From Blastocatellia bacterium (lineage in GTDB: Bacteria; Acidobacteriota; Blastocatellia; HR10; J050), in contig JANWZE010000023.1 of the NCBI GenBank assembly GCA_025054955.1, forward strand, positions 37,148 through 101,147: a stretch of 64,000 nt of DNA. The letters run 5' to 3'. This document shows positions 33,460-42,337 of this stretch, in pieces. A program made the position numbers and the translations under genes. Within the stretch, counting starts at the first letter, position 1, and each line of letters starts with the position of its first letter. Under the pieces are notes generated by a model. The model searched no databases. It was not told the DNA's origin and worked only from the letters and a program-made list of their open reading frames with translations.

Positions 33460-34215
33460 ATGCTGACCAATGAACGTCCATCATGCTCAATCATTGGCTT
33501 CGGCCGATTTGGCCGACTGCTTGCCTCAATTTTAATGGATGAATTCTCGCTCGTTGTGCATGACACTGACCGATCAGCAATGGCGGCCGCTGCTGCTCAG
33601 CGCATCCGGGTCGTTGACTTAGAGCAAGCCTGCCAAGCCGAAAACATCTTCTTTTGTGTGCCGATTTCCACATTTGAGTCGATTCTGCGTCAAGCGCGGC
33701 CACATCTACAGCCGAACACGCTGGTCATGGACACCTGTTCGGTCAAGCTGCATCCGGCGCGGCTCATGCAACAACTCTGTCCAGAGACGGTCGAGCTGCT
33801 GGCAACCCATCCGCTGTTTGGGCCTGATAGCGCCACCGCCGGCCTGGCTGGCCTGCGGATCGTTTTCTGTCCCCTGCGAATCGCCGCAGCGCGACTCCAC
33901 GGCTGGCAAGAGTTCTGGCAACGACGCGGCGTTCAGGTGATCACGAAAAGCCCAGACGAACATGATCGCCTCGCTGCTTATTCTCAAGGCATCACCCACC
34001 TACTAGGCCGCGTGCTAGGCGAGCTTCAGTTGTCTCCAAGCGACATTTCAACCAAAGGCTTTGAGGCAATTCTCGGCGTCATTGAACAGACAAACCACGA
34101 TACCTGGCAACTGTTTCACGATTTGCAACGCTACAATCCTTACACGAAACAGATGCGCGACGATCTAGTCAAAGCATTCAATACCATTGTGGGGAGATTG
34201 GACCTGAGATCATAA
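33460..34215 (+). CDS. tyrA: prephenate/arogenate dehydrogenase family protein
   Basis: NAD(P)-dependent oxidative decarboxylation in tyrosine synthesis. The 251-residue product has a Rossmann motif IIGFGRFGRLLAS near residue 12, then DTCSVKLHPARLM, ATHPLFGPDSA and EHDRLAAYSQGITHLLGR, the typical TyrA signature blocks. The start at 33460 is the ATG just before the Rossmann fold; the longer frame lies in repeat R2. No ACT or chorismate mutase domain is present. No other aromatic-pathway gene is near. The last codons and stop are duplicated about 170 bp downstream around repeat R1 copy C. Confidence 0.9.
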   Translation: MLTNERPSCSIIGFGRFGRLLASILMDEFSLVVHDTDRSAMAAAAAQRIRVVDLEQACQAENIFFCVPISTFESILRQARPHLQPNTLVMDTCSVKLHPARLMQQLCPETVELLATHPLFGPDSATAGLAGLRIVFCPLRIAAARLHGWQEFWQRRGVQVITKSPDEHDRLAAYSQGITHLLGRVLGELQLSPSDISTKGFEAILGVIEQTNHDTWQLFHDLQRYNPYTKQMRDDLVKAFNTIVGRLDLRS

Positions 34216-34389
34216 ACGCTCCTCAGGACGTCCGTACGAGAGCGGTTTGCGAATGTGTTTATCTTGAGAGCACACGCCAGCTTGCTTGAGCTTGCAAGAT
34301 GCGGGCCTCCAGGCTAAAGGCAATTGACACTCACTCTAAGCATGACCCTAGTGAGATTGTGGATGGATTAGACCTGAGACCGTGAACGC
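34186..34389. repeat. duplicated tyrA 3' end bracketing repeat R1
   Basis: Positions 34186-34219 and 34356-34389 align at about 26 of 34 bases, with 20 of 24 over the part ending in GACCTGAGA and AACGC. The first copy includes the tyrA stop codon. Repeat R1 copy C occupies the interval between, so the pair looks like a decayed duplication made when R1 entered, or an independent echo of the gene end. Confidence 0.5.
34212..34339 (-). repeat. structured intergenic repeat R1, copy C (inverted)
   Basis: The reverse complement begins TTAGAGTGAGTGTCAATTGC and aligns with copies A and B, sharing CCGCATCTTGC with copy B. Hairpin arms are ATAAAC (34212-34217) with GTTTAT (34257-34262) and CGCTC (34217-34221) with GAGCG (34240-34244). 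Confidence 0.6.
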
Positions 34390-34396
34390 CGTGAGC

Positions 34397-35560
34397 TTAA
34401 GTTGGCCCACTGGCATGCGGGATGCGGCGAAACGCAATGAAGCCGGAAGAAATATCCGAACCGACCTTCCATTCGACGTGGTCTTGCTGCGCTACATCCC
34501 GGGATTCATCGTTGGCCCACTCCTTGCCAATAACGATGGGCACCACCTGCAACCCCACGCGCCGGAGCACCCGAGCGCGCTGTGCAGCGCGTTCAACGTC
34601 GTACCCATTGACTTGCAACGATACCTCGACAACAGCGACCTGATCGCCCTTCCACCAAATCAGGTCCGCGAGAAACGGATTTTCCTGCAACCGCTCCACG
34701 CCATCGGCGAGAATAGGACTTAGCAAATCAGTCAGCCGTTGCTGGACCCACGGCTGATCGGTCGTACCACCCTGCCCGCCGTTGAATAACATCGGCGCAC
34801 TTCTGACGATCTCACGCTCATACTGCTCGCCTTTCCAACGCCCATCCGTTCCGCGCTGCCAATCCAGTAACTCGCGCAGTGCTTCATCCATGTGAGCTTG
34901 AGCCACGATCAGTTGGTCCATCCGCCTAATCTGCGCCTGTAACGCCTGTTCGGTGCGCGCTTGGGCCTCTTCCAGCCGAATCTGCGCCGCCGTCAATCGC
35001 TCAAGCTGCTCACTGTGCCGCTCCTGCGTCGCGATTAACCGCTCGATCTGCTCACTCTGCCGCTCCTGGCGAGCTGCTAACTCCGCAAGCTGCTCACTGT
35101 GCCGCTCCTGCACTGCGATTAACCGCTCGATCTGCTCACTCTGCCGCTCCTGGCGAGTTGCTAACTCCGCAAGCTGCTCACTGTGCCGCTCCTGCACTGC
35201 GATTAACCGCTCGATCTGCTCACTCTGCCGCTGCTGGCCCGCTAAAAACTCGCCGATCTGCCCACTGTGCCGCTCCTGCGTCGCGATTAACCGCTCGATC
35301 TGCTCACTCTGCCGCTGCTGGCCCGCTAAAAACTCGCCGATCTGCTCACTCTGCCGCTCCTGCACTGCGATTAACCGCTCGATCTGCTCACTCTGCCGCT
35401 GCTGGCCCGCGGCTAATTGCTCGACCACTCGCGTCAAGCGTTCGAATCGTTCCGGTAGTGTCAAAAGTTCGTCGGTCAGAATCTGACGACGCGCTTCCTC
35501 ACGAAACACCGGGTCGTTCCTAAGCAAGTTGATAAGCTCTTCGGAGAGTTTCATGGCCAT
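34397..35560 (-). CDS. repetitive coiled-coil protein with PD-(D/E)xK-like C-terminus
   Basis: Not a named family; similar coiled-coil plus nuclease-like proteins (DUF3782-type) occur in cyanobacteria and other phyla. The 387-residue product starts with a short helical region (about 1-45). Residues about 46-195 repeat a 14-residue unit, alternating RQSEQIERLIAVQE and RHSEQLAELA variants, giving a long coiled coil. The C-terminal 110 residues include KGDQVAVVEVSLQVNGYDVERAAQRARVL in outline, resembling the D...ExK core but with Ser where Lys is expected, so catalytic activity is doubtful. The DNA of the repeat region is also nearly identical from unit to unit, prone to slippage. Confidence 0.78.
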   Translation of the reverse strand: MAMKLSEELINLLRNDPVFREEARRQILTDELLTLPERFERLTRVVEQLAAGQQRQSEQIERLIAVQERQSEQIGEFLAGQQRQSEQIERLIATQERHSGQIGEFLAGQQRQSEQIERLIAVQERHSEQLAELATRQERQSEQIERLIAVQERHSEQLAELAARQERQSEQIERLIATQERHSEQLERLTAAQIRLEEAQARTEQALQAQIRRMDQLIVAQAHMDEALRELLDWQRGTDGRWKGEQYEREIVRSAPMLFNGGQGGTTDQPWVQQRLTDLLSPILADGVERLQENPFLADLIWWKGDQVAVVEVSLQVNGYDVERAAQRARVLRRVGLQVVPIVIGKEWANDESRDVAQQDHVEWKVGSDISSGFIAFRRIPHASGPT

Positions 35561-35708
35561 TGCTGATAATCCCGGCTGCCATTATGGCATACTGGAGCAT
35601 TGACATCAACCCAGCCATTGGCTACGGCTGGAGCCAGCCGAGTCGGGGCCCGGACGTGTCTATGCGCGGTGGAACGAAGCAGCCGGTACGACCTCATTTG
35701 GATTTTGG

Positions 35709-35738
35709 TTGACGCTTGATTGTTCAAGCTGATATAGT
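35709..35738 (+). promoter_or_regulatory. sigma-70 promoter of the nucleoside transporter gene
   Basis: TTGACG (35709-35714), an 18-base spacer and TATAGT (35733-35738) lie upstream of the ATG at 35776, with a predicted start near 35745. Confidence 0.55.
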
Positions 35739-35775
35739 GCCGCGTCATCAGAAATCCCAACTCCTGTATGCGCCT

Positions 35776-36990
35776 ATGACAGCATTTTCTGGACTCATCG
35801 GCATGGCCGTTATCTTGGGTATTAGCTACCTGCTCTCCACCAATCGAAAAATGATCTCACTCAAGACAGTGGGCTGGGGACTCGCCTTGCAAGTGGTGTT
35901 TGCTCTCTTCGTTTTGAAAACACCGTGGGGACAGGTGATCTTTACCAAGGCCGGCGAGGCAATCAATCGCTTACTGGCATATTCCTACGTCGGCTCGGAG
36001 TTTGTTTTTGGCATCCTTGGGAAAAAAGATGGCCCGCCGTTTTTTCCCAAAGAGTTCGCGTTCATGTTCGCTTTTCAGGTTCTGCCCACGATTATTTTCA
36101 TCGCTGCGTTGTTTGCCATTCTCTACTATGTGGGCATCATGCAATTGATCGTCAAGATGTTCGCCATCGTGATGACGCGGCTGATGGGCGCTAGTGGCGC
36201 TGAATCGCTGAACGTGGCCGCTTCGATTTTCATGGGACAGACCGAAGCGCCGTTGACGATCCGTCCATTTCTGGCTGGGATGACGCGCTCAGAGCTAATG
36301 TGTGTGATGACCTCCGGAATGGCTCACGTGGCTGGTGGCATCATGGGGGCATACATCGCTTTTGGCATTGAGGCCAAGCACATTTTAACAGCCGTCATCA
36401 TGACAGCGCCGGGCACGATCATGCTGGCGAAAATCTTCGAGCCGGAAACAGGTCAACCACAAACGGCAGGTCGCGTTGTGATTACCACCGAGAAGCAGGA
36501 CTCTAACGTGCTGGCGGCAGTCGCCCGCGGAACCGGTGAGGGACTTCATTTAGCGTTGAATGTGGCGGCTATGTTGATCTCCTTTCTGGCCCTCATCGCG
36601 CTGATCAACGGTATTCTGTCGGTTTTTGGCACAAGCATGCAGCAGATTCTTGGCTACCTGTTTGCCCCGATTGCCTGGTCCATGGGCGTGCCCTGGAAGG
36701 ATAGTCAACTGGTCGGCAATCTTTTGGGCACGCGCATGGTGCTTAATGAGCTGGTCGCCTTCAAAGAACTTGGAGCCCTCAAAGCGACGCTTGATCCTCG
36801 CTCATTTACCATCGCGACATTTGCCCTGTGCGGGTTTGCCAATTTCACCTCAATTGGCATTCAAATCGGCGGCATCGGCGCGTTGGCGCCAAGCCGGAAA
36901 CAAGACCTGGCGCAGCTTGGTTTCCGCGCCATGCTGGCCGGCACGTTTGCCAATTTCCTATCAGCCTGCATAGCCGGAATGCTGTTGTAG
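35776..36990 (+). CDS. nupC: NupC-type concentrative nucleoside transporter
   Basis: Cation-coupled uptake of nucleosides across the inner membrane. The 404-residue protein is hydrophobic throughout, with CNT-family blocks: KTVGWGLALQVVFALFVLKT, FVFGILG, FAFQVLPTIIFIAALFAILY, ASIFMGQTEAPL, the GMAHVAGGIMGAYIAFGI loop and ALCGFANFTSIGIQIGG. The ATG at 35776 is chosen because the membrane domain begins there and the promoter spacing suits it; the earlier frame start overlaps the -10 region. No strong ribosome site is seen. It is convergent with the nucleoside phosphorylase gene, suggesting a nucleoside scavenging pair. Confidence 0.93.
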   Translation: MTAFSGLIGMAVILGISYLLSTNRKMISLKTVGWGLALQVVFALFVLKTPWGQVIFTKAGEAINRLLAYSYVGSEFVFGILGKKDGPPFFPKEFAFMFAFQVLPTIIFIAALFAILYYVGIMQLIVKMFAIVMTRLMGASGAESLNVAASIFMGQTEAPLTIRPFLAGMTRSELMCVMTSGMAHVAGGIMGAYIAFGIEAKHILTAVIMTAPGTIMLAKIFEPETGQPQTAGRVVITTEKQDSNVLAAVARGTGEGLHLALNVAAMLISFLALIALINGILSVFGTSMQQILGYLFAPIAWSMGVPWKDSQLVGNLLGTRMVLNELVAFKELGALKATLDPRSFTIATFALCGFANFTSIGIQIGGIGALAPSRKQDLAQLGFRAMLAGTFANFLSACIAGMLL

Positions 36991-37083
36991 AAAAGCCAAC
37001 GAACGCGCCTGTCCTGAACGCACGCGCGGGAACGAGCCAACAACAAGCGGGCGCTTCCCGATACAAAGCCAATGAACATTGCT

Positions 37084-38385
37084 CTAGAACGTCTCGGCTA
37101 CGAGCGGTCGGGGTGCTGGAGGCGCGTCCGAATAGGAATACGCTTCAATGACCATCCGGCGCGCCTGTTCCATCTTTTCAGCGGCATTGTAATAAATCGT
37201 GGCCAACGGCTGACCGACCTGCACCTGATCGCCGACTTTCTTGTGCAAAACGATGCCGACGGCTGGATCAATCAGTGAATCAATCAGCTCGCGTCCGGCG
37301 CCCAGTTGCATGGCTGCCAGCCCAATCGTTTCAGCGTTGATGTCGGCCACGAACCCATCAACGGAGGCAACCACCTCGGCGCGATAAGCGGCTTGCGGCA
37401 TGCGCGCGTAATCATCCACAACGAGTGGATCACCACCCTGCGCGGCAATGACGGCGCGAAGTTTTTCCAACCCTGCCCCGTTGCTGATTTGCTGTTTCAT
37501 CAGCCGCCGCGCCTCGTCCAGCGATGCCGCTTTTTGTCCGAGCACCACCATGTGAGCGGCTAGCTCAACCGACAGTTGTTTCAAGTCAGCCGGACCGCGT
37601 CCCTTCAACACTTCGATACATTCGATCACTTCCAGCGCATTGCCAACAGCCTGGCCCAGTGGCTGACTCATATCCGTCAGCAACACGCGGACGTCAAGTC
37701 CTAACCCACGACCAACCGAGGCCAACGACTGGGCCAACTGGCGCGCTTGCTCAAAACTCTTCATGAACGCGCCATTGCCAAACTTCACATCCATGACCAA
37801 CCCGTCAATGCCTTCGGCCACTTTCTTGCTGAGAATGCTAGCCGTGATCAACGGAATGGATTCGACAGTAGCCGTCACATCGCGCAACGCATAGATTTTC
37901 TTATCAGCCGGAGCAATTTCCTTTGTGGCGCCAATCAAGACCAGTCCTGTTGTTTTCAAAACGTGCTTGTATTCGTCCAGCGTCAGCCCAACGCGGAATC
38001 CGGGAATAGATTCCAACTTATCCAACGTCCCGCCGGTATGTCCCAGCCCGCGCCCGGATACCATCGGCACCCAGACACCGGCGGCAGCCGCTAGCGGCGC
38101 TAGAATCAAAGACGTTTTATCGCCCACGCCGCCAGTGCTGTGCTTGTCAATTTTTCGCCCTGGCAATTCGGACAGGTCCACGACGATGCCCGAATGAATC
38201 ATTTCATGCGTGAGCGACACTGTTTCTGCCGCGCTCATGCCGCGAAAAAAGACGGCCATCAGAAACGCTGACATTTGATAGTCAGCGATGCGCCCCTGGG
38301 TATAACCATTCACCAGAAACGCGATCTCCTCATGCGTTAACTGGCCGCCGTCGCGCTTTTTCCGAATCAGGTCTACGACTCTCAT
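37084..38385 (-). CDS. pdp: pyrimidine-nucleoside (thymidine) phosphorylase
   Basis: Phosphorolysis of thymidine, deoxyuridine or uridine to base plus (deoxy)ribose 1-phosphate. The 433-residue product has KRDGGQLTHEEI at the N-terminus, the phosphate-binding KHSTGGVGDKTS, the family signature SGRGLGHTGGTLDKLES, the substrate-binding TASILSKKVAEG and the C-terminal barrel-sandwich domain (KVGDQVQVGQPL). AAGGAAG before ATG 38385 sets the start. The start overlaps the ispF 3' end by 56 bases, an unusual coupling. Sequence cannot tell DeoA from Pdp specificity. Confidence 0.94.
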   Translation of the reverse strand: MRVVDLIRKKRDGGQLTHEEIAFLVNGYTQGRIADYQMSAFLMAVFFRGMSAAETVSLTHEMIHSGIVVDLSELPGRKIDKHSTGGVGDKTSLILAPLAAAAGVWVPMVSGRGLGHTGGTLDKLESIPGFRVGLTLDEYKHVLKTTGLVLIGATKEIAPADKKIYALRDVTATVESIPLITASILSKKVAEGIDGLVMDVKFGNGAFMKSFEQARQLAQSLASVGRGLGLDVRVLLTDMSQPLGQAVGNALEVIECIEVLKGRGPADLKQLSVELAAHMVVLGQKAASLDEARRLMKQQISNGAGLEKLRAVIAAQGGDPLVVDDYARMPQAAYRAEVVASVDGFVADINAETIGLAAMQLGAGRELIDSLIDPAVGIVLHKKVGDQVQVGQPLATIYYNAAEKMEQARRMVIEAYSYSDAPPAPRPLVAETF

Positions 38386-38893
38386 GGCTTCTTCCTTTGT
38401 AATCAACCTCGCGGGACGCCAACAAACAGACGGCATACGCCGCCATGGCTCGACCGGCGCCAATGTCGCCGAGTCCTTCATTCGTTTTTGCTTTGATGTT
38501 GACAGCTTCCACCTTGAGGCGCAACGCGCGCGCCAGCCGAACACGCATGCGATCAAGATACGGCCTGAGTTTGGGCGCTTCGGTCACAATGGTGGCGTCA
38601 ATGCACTGGATGGTAAAACCGTGCTGAGCAACCAGACTGGCGACCTCTCGCAGCAATGTGAGGCTGGATACGTTTTTGTATTGTGGATCGGTATCAGGAA
38701 AGTGTTGTCCCAGGTCGCCCAACGCGGCGGCGCCAAGCAACGCATCACAAATGCTGTGCGTCAGCACATCCGCGTCTGAATGTCCCTGCAATCCCCTGTC
38801 GAATGGCACTCGCACGCCACCCAAAATCAATCGTCGCCCTTCGACTAACCGGTGAATGTCATAGCCGATCCCAACACGCGCCGTTGCGCTCAT
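38330..38893 (-). CDS. ispF: 2-C-methyl-D-erythritol 2,4-cyclodiphosphate synthase
   Basis: Forms the cyclic diphosphate of the MEP isoprenoid pathway. The 187-residue product has the zinc motif GYDIHRL, LGGVRVPFDRGLQGHSDADVLTHSICDALLGAAALGDLG, HFPDTDP and KAKTNEGLG. The usual length is about 160; about 25 extra basic residues at the C-terminus come from reading 56 bases into the phosphorylase gene. AGGAG nine bases upstream and an ATGA overlap with ispD support start 38893. Confidence 0.95.
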   Translation of the reverse strand: MSATARVGIGYDIHRLVEGRRLILGGVRVPFDRGLQGHSDADVLTHSICDALLGAAALGDLGQHFPDTDPQYKNVSSLTLLREVASLVAQHGFTIQCIDATIVTEAPKLRPYLDRMRVRLARALRLKVEAVNIKAKTNEGLGDIGAGRAMAAYAVCLLASREVDYKGRSHESRRPDSEKARRRPVNA

Positions 38894-39579
38894 CCGCCTC
38901 GTCTCCTGTTGAGCCAAAATTCAGCTAATGCCAAATCCTCCGGCCAGGTGATCTTAATGTTCTGACGAGACCCCTGAACGACGGTCACGACGTGCTCACT
39001 GCGTTCCACCAAGCTCGCATCATCGGTGGCACGAAATCCATCAGCCAACGCCTGTTGATAAGCCTTCAGGATGATCGAGACGCGAAACGCCTGAGGCGTT
39101 TGCACCAGATAAAAGCGCCGACGATCAACTGTCTTGATGATTCGGCCAGAGTGAACTTCCTTGAGCGTGTCCGTCACCGGATAACCGATAACGGCGGCGC
39201 CCGTCGCTCGCGCTTCAGCGATGACGGCTGTGATTTCTTGCTCTGTGACCAGCGGCCGCACGCCGTCATGAATCACCACGATCTGCGTTTGAGTCGCATC
39301 TATGGCTTGCAGTCCGTTCCACACGGAATCCTGTCGCTCTGGCCCGCCTGGGATGAGGCTGACGATCTTGTTGAATCCAGCCGCCGACAGTTGCTTTGCC
39401 GCCTCGGCCTGGTGCTGCTGGGGCAATACAACGATGATCTGATCCACTGATTGGCATCGTTCAAATGCTCTCAGTGTATGAATCAAGACCGGCTCACCGC
39501 ACAGGTTAAGAAATTGCTTGGGGCACTCCCCGCCCATGCGCTGACCGGCGCCGGCGGCGACGATGATGGCGACATTCAT
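38890..39579 (-). CDS. ispD: 2-C-methyl-D-erythritol 4-phosphate cytidylyltransferase
   Basis: Adds CMP to MEP in the MEP pathway. The 229-residue product shows the nucleotide loop AAGAGQRMGGECPKQFL, PGGPERQDSVWNGL, the HDGVRPLV motif, QTPQAFR and TDDASLVER. Start 39579 lies just before the nucleotide loop; the longer frame to 39633 lacks a ribosome site. It is translationally coupled to ispF by a 4-base ATGA overlap. Confidence 0.95.
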   Translation of the reverse strand: MNVAIIVAAGAGQRMGGECPKQFLNLCGEPVLIHTLRAFERCQSVDQIIVVLPQQHQAEAAKQLSAAGFNKIVSLIPGGPERQDSVWNGLQAIDATQTQIVVIHDGVRPLVTEQEITAVIAEARATGAAVIGYPVTDTLKEVHSGRIIKTVDRRRFYLVQTPQAFRVSIILKAYQQALADGFRATDDASLVERSEHVVTVVQGSRQNIKITWPEDLALAEFWLNRRRGG

Positions 39580-39723
39580 AGCACTCTGACAGAACTTGCG
39601 CTTGGCTTGCGCCAACAGCGCCACGGCTGCCATCGGGCATCGTCACAGATGCGCGCGGCTGAGCTGTACACACCATGCCTGCGGCGATAGGATGCAGCAG
39701 CGCGGAGGAAACGCCCGGCGCCA

Positions 39724-40776
39724 TCATTCTTCTGCGTCAACCGGGCGAATCTTGCCTGAGCGCGTCTCCTCGACATAACGACCAAAGATCATCTTCCCGG
39801 CGGTGGTTTGCAGCACGCTGGTGACGCTGGCCGCCACCGTCTTGCCAATCATCCGGCGGGCATTATCCACAACCACCATCGTGCCGTCGTCCAAATAGGC
39901 AACGCCTTGATTATGCTCTTTCCCTTCCTTGAGGATGAACACTTTCATGATTTCGCCCGGCAGGACCACCGGCTTGAGCGCATTGGCGAGTTCATTGATA
40001 TTGAGGACCTCTACGCCGCGCAGTTCGGAGACCTTATTCAGATTGAAATCGTTGGTGATGATACGCGCATTCAACTGCTTGGCCAGCTCGATCAGCTTCA
40101 GGTCTACTTCACGAACATTTGGGAAACTGGCCTCAGAGATTTGTACAGTGATTTGAGGGTTATTCTGCAACCGTCGCAAGACGTCCAACCCGCGACGACC
40201 GCGATTGCGTTTACTGGCATCAGCCGAATCGGCAATCTGCTGAAGCTCGCGCAAGACAAACTGCGGAACGATCAACACACCCTCTAAGAATTTGGTCTCA
40301 GCAATGTCAGCGATGCGACCGTCAATGATGACGCTCGTATCCAGAATCTTGTAGTTCTGCTTCTGCCCTCGGTCCATCAAGATGCCGCCCAGCGCCGACA
40401 GATCAAGAAATTCCCCTTTGGCTGCGCCGACCATCAGTCCAACGTAGGCCATAAAAATCAGGATGGCAATCGTGGCAAACGTGCGTGCCCCTTGTCCCAT
40501 TGCCGGTTGTTGAGAGAGCAAAATGCCAATCAACGTCGCGCCGACGATGCCGAGGATCGAGCCAATGGCCGCGCCAATTAACGATTTTAAGCTCGCCCGC
40601 CGCACGCGCGTCTCAAAGAACAGAATCACCGCCGCCAACGCTCCAGCGGCTAGCATCGAGTAGAAGCGACTATTGGGGATTGGTCTCAAAAAGTAGCCCG
40701 TCCCAACCAAAATCAAGGTGAATACGGCCCGAAGGATAAACACATCTGTGTTAAACGAAAATCGCTTGTATGACAT
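39724..40776 (-). CDS. YacL-like membrane PIN-TRAM domain protein
   Basis: Probable membrane-anchored ribonuclease or RNA-binding protein. The 350-residue product has four N-terminal membrane helices (about residues 12-120). A PIN domain follows (about 140-270) with the acidic cluster DTSVIIDGRI, the Glu in LRELQQIAD, RGRRGLD and ITNDFNLNK. A C-terminal TRAM domain (about 285-345) carries KEHNQGVAYLDDGTMVVVDNA. The same gene lies between radA/disA and ispD/ispF in Bacillus, and the neighbourhood here matches except that disA is absent. Confidence 0.93.
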   Translation of the reverse strand: MSYKRFSFNTDVFILRAVFTLILVGTGYFLRPIPNSRFYSMLAAGALAAVILFFETRVRRASLKSLIGAAIGSILGIVGATLIGILLSQQPAMGQGARTFATIAILIFMAYVGLMVGAAKGEFLDLSALGGILMDRGQKQNYKILDTSVIIDGRIADIAETKFLEGVLIVPQFVLRELQQIADSADASKRNRGRRGLDVLRRLQNNPQITVQISEASFPNVREVDLKLIELAKQLNARIITNDFNLNKVSELRGVEVLNINELANALKPVVLPGEIMKVFILKEGKEHNQGVAYLDDGTMVVVDNARRMIGKTVAASVTSVLQTTAGKMIFGRYVEETRSGKIRPVDAEE

Positions 40777-40875
40777 ACATCTATGAATCCTCCTTCAATT
40801 ACCCGTGCCAGTTGATTATAACAAAACTTGTCTGATAGAAAATAGCCAGCCCGAATCAAATCTCCTTCATGCTCG

Positions 40876-42243
40876 TCAAAACAGCGCGTCGAGCGCATCC
40901 AGCACCGATCGCACGCCAATGATTTCCACGTGATCAACGGGATCAAGGCCAGAACAATTGATGCTCGGCATGAGGCATCGTTTGAAACCCAATGCCGCGA
41001 CTTCGCGCAACCGGATGGCGGCGGCCGACGTGGCGCGCACTTCGCCGGCCAATCCGACTTCACCGAACACAACCGTCTCAGGATCGAGAGGAATGTTCTT
41101 GAAGCTCGAACTAATCGCTGCGACGATGCCCAGGTCAATCGCTGGTTCGTCAATCGTGATGCCGCCGGCCACATTGACGAATACATCCTCGCCTAACAGA
41201 TGCAACCCGACCCGTTTTTCCAACACGGCAATCAACAAGGCGACTCGATTTTGATCCACGCCCTGCGTCATGCGCCGTCCGGTTCCATACTGACTGGAGC
41301 TGACCAGCGCCTGTAACTCCACCAAGATGGGACGAGTGCCTTCCATGCAAGCAACGACAATCGAACCGGAGACCCCTTTGGGACGCTGACTGAGAAACAA
41401 TGCCGAAGGATTAATCACCGGCATGAGTCCGCGCCCCGTCATCTCAAAAATGCCTACCTCATTGGTCGCTCCATAGCGATTCTTAACAGCGCGAATGATA
41501 CGATGATTATGATGGCGCTCACCTTCAAAATACAACACCGTATCAACCATGTGTTCGAGCGCCTTGGGTCCGGCAATCATGCCTTCTTTGGTCACGTGCC
41601 CGATGAGGAAAATCGGTATGTTACGACTCTTGGCCAACATCAGAAGCTGAGCCGCTGCCTCGCGCAACTGCGAGACGCTACCGGGTGATGAATCGAGCCG
41701 TTCGGAGTAGACCGTTTGAATCGAATCAATGATCATGGCGGCTGGATTCAATTTATCCACCTCGATCAGCACCGATTCCAGATGCGTTTCTGCCAGCACA
41801 TAGAGTCGTTCGGCCCGAAGTCCCAATCGTTGACCGCGCATCTTAATCTGCCGGTGCGATTCCTCGCCTGAGACATATAACACCGTCTGGCCACCCGATT
41901 GCAGTTGCTCGGCCACCTGTAGCAGCAATGTACTCTTGCCGATGCCTGGATCACCTCCCACGAGCACCAGACTGCCGGGAACAATGCCGCCGCCCAGCAC
42001 GCGGTCGAATTCGACAATGCCCGACGTGACGCGCACATCATCTTGGCTCTCAATCTGGTGATAGGCGACTGGCACCGCGCCGCTGAGGCGCTGCCCTCGT
42101 TTGGCACTGTCGGGCGGGCTGTAGGTTGGGCGCTCTTCCACAAACGAATTCCACTCGCCGCAGTCAGGACACTTGCCGAGCCATTTGGGGGATTGATAGC
42201 CACACTGCTGGCAACTGTAGACCGTTTTTTGCCCTTTCGCCAC
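40876..42243 (-). CDS. radA: DNA repair protein RadA
   Basis: RecA-like branch-migration helicase for recombination intermediates (Sms). The 455-residue product has an N-terminal zinc finger CQQCGYQSPKWLGKCPDCGEW, Walker A GGDPGIGKSTLLLQ, Walker B AAMIIDSIQTVYS, the RadA motif as KNRYG (usually KNRFG), and a C-terminal Lon-like domain (LAGEVRATSAAAIRLREVAALGF). Start codon is GTG with AAGGGG nine bases upstream. It is divergent from rsmA across 94 bp. Confidence 0.95.
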   Translation of the reverse strand: MAKGQKTVYSCQQCGYQSPKWLGKCPDCGEWNSFVEERPTYSPPDSAKRGQRLSGAVPVAYHQIESQDDVRVTSGIVEFDRVLGGGIVPGSLVLVGGDPGIGKSTLLLQVAEQLQSGGQTVLYVSGEESHRQIKMRGQRLGLRAERLYVLAETHLESVLIEVDKLNPAAMIIDSIQTVYSERLDSSPGSVSQLREAAAQLLMLAKSRNIPIFLIGHVTKEGMIAGPKALEHMVDTVLYFEGERHHNHRIIRAVKNRYGATNEVGIFEMTGRGLMPVINPSALFLSQRPKGVSGSIVVACMEGTRPILVELQALVSSSQYGTGRRMTQGVDQNRVALLIAVLEKRVGLHLLGEDVFVNVAGGITIDEPAIDLGIVAAISSSFKNIPLDPETVVFGEVGLAGEVRATSAAAIRLREVAALGFKRCLMPSINCSGLDPVDHVEIIGVRSVLDALDALF

Positions 42244-42337
42244 GTCTTATTGCCCCTTCCACCAGGTGCGCCTAGAATGTACCGTTCAGCACTGAGCCTG
42301 TCAACAAGCCGATGTACTCCTGAAGGACACACGCCCG

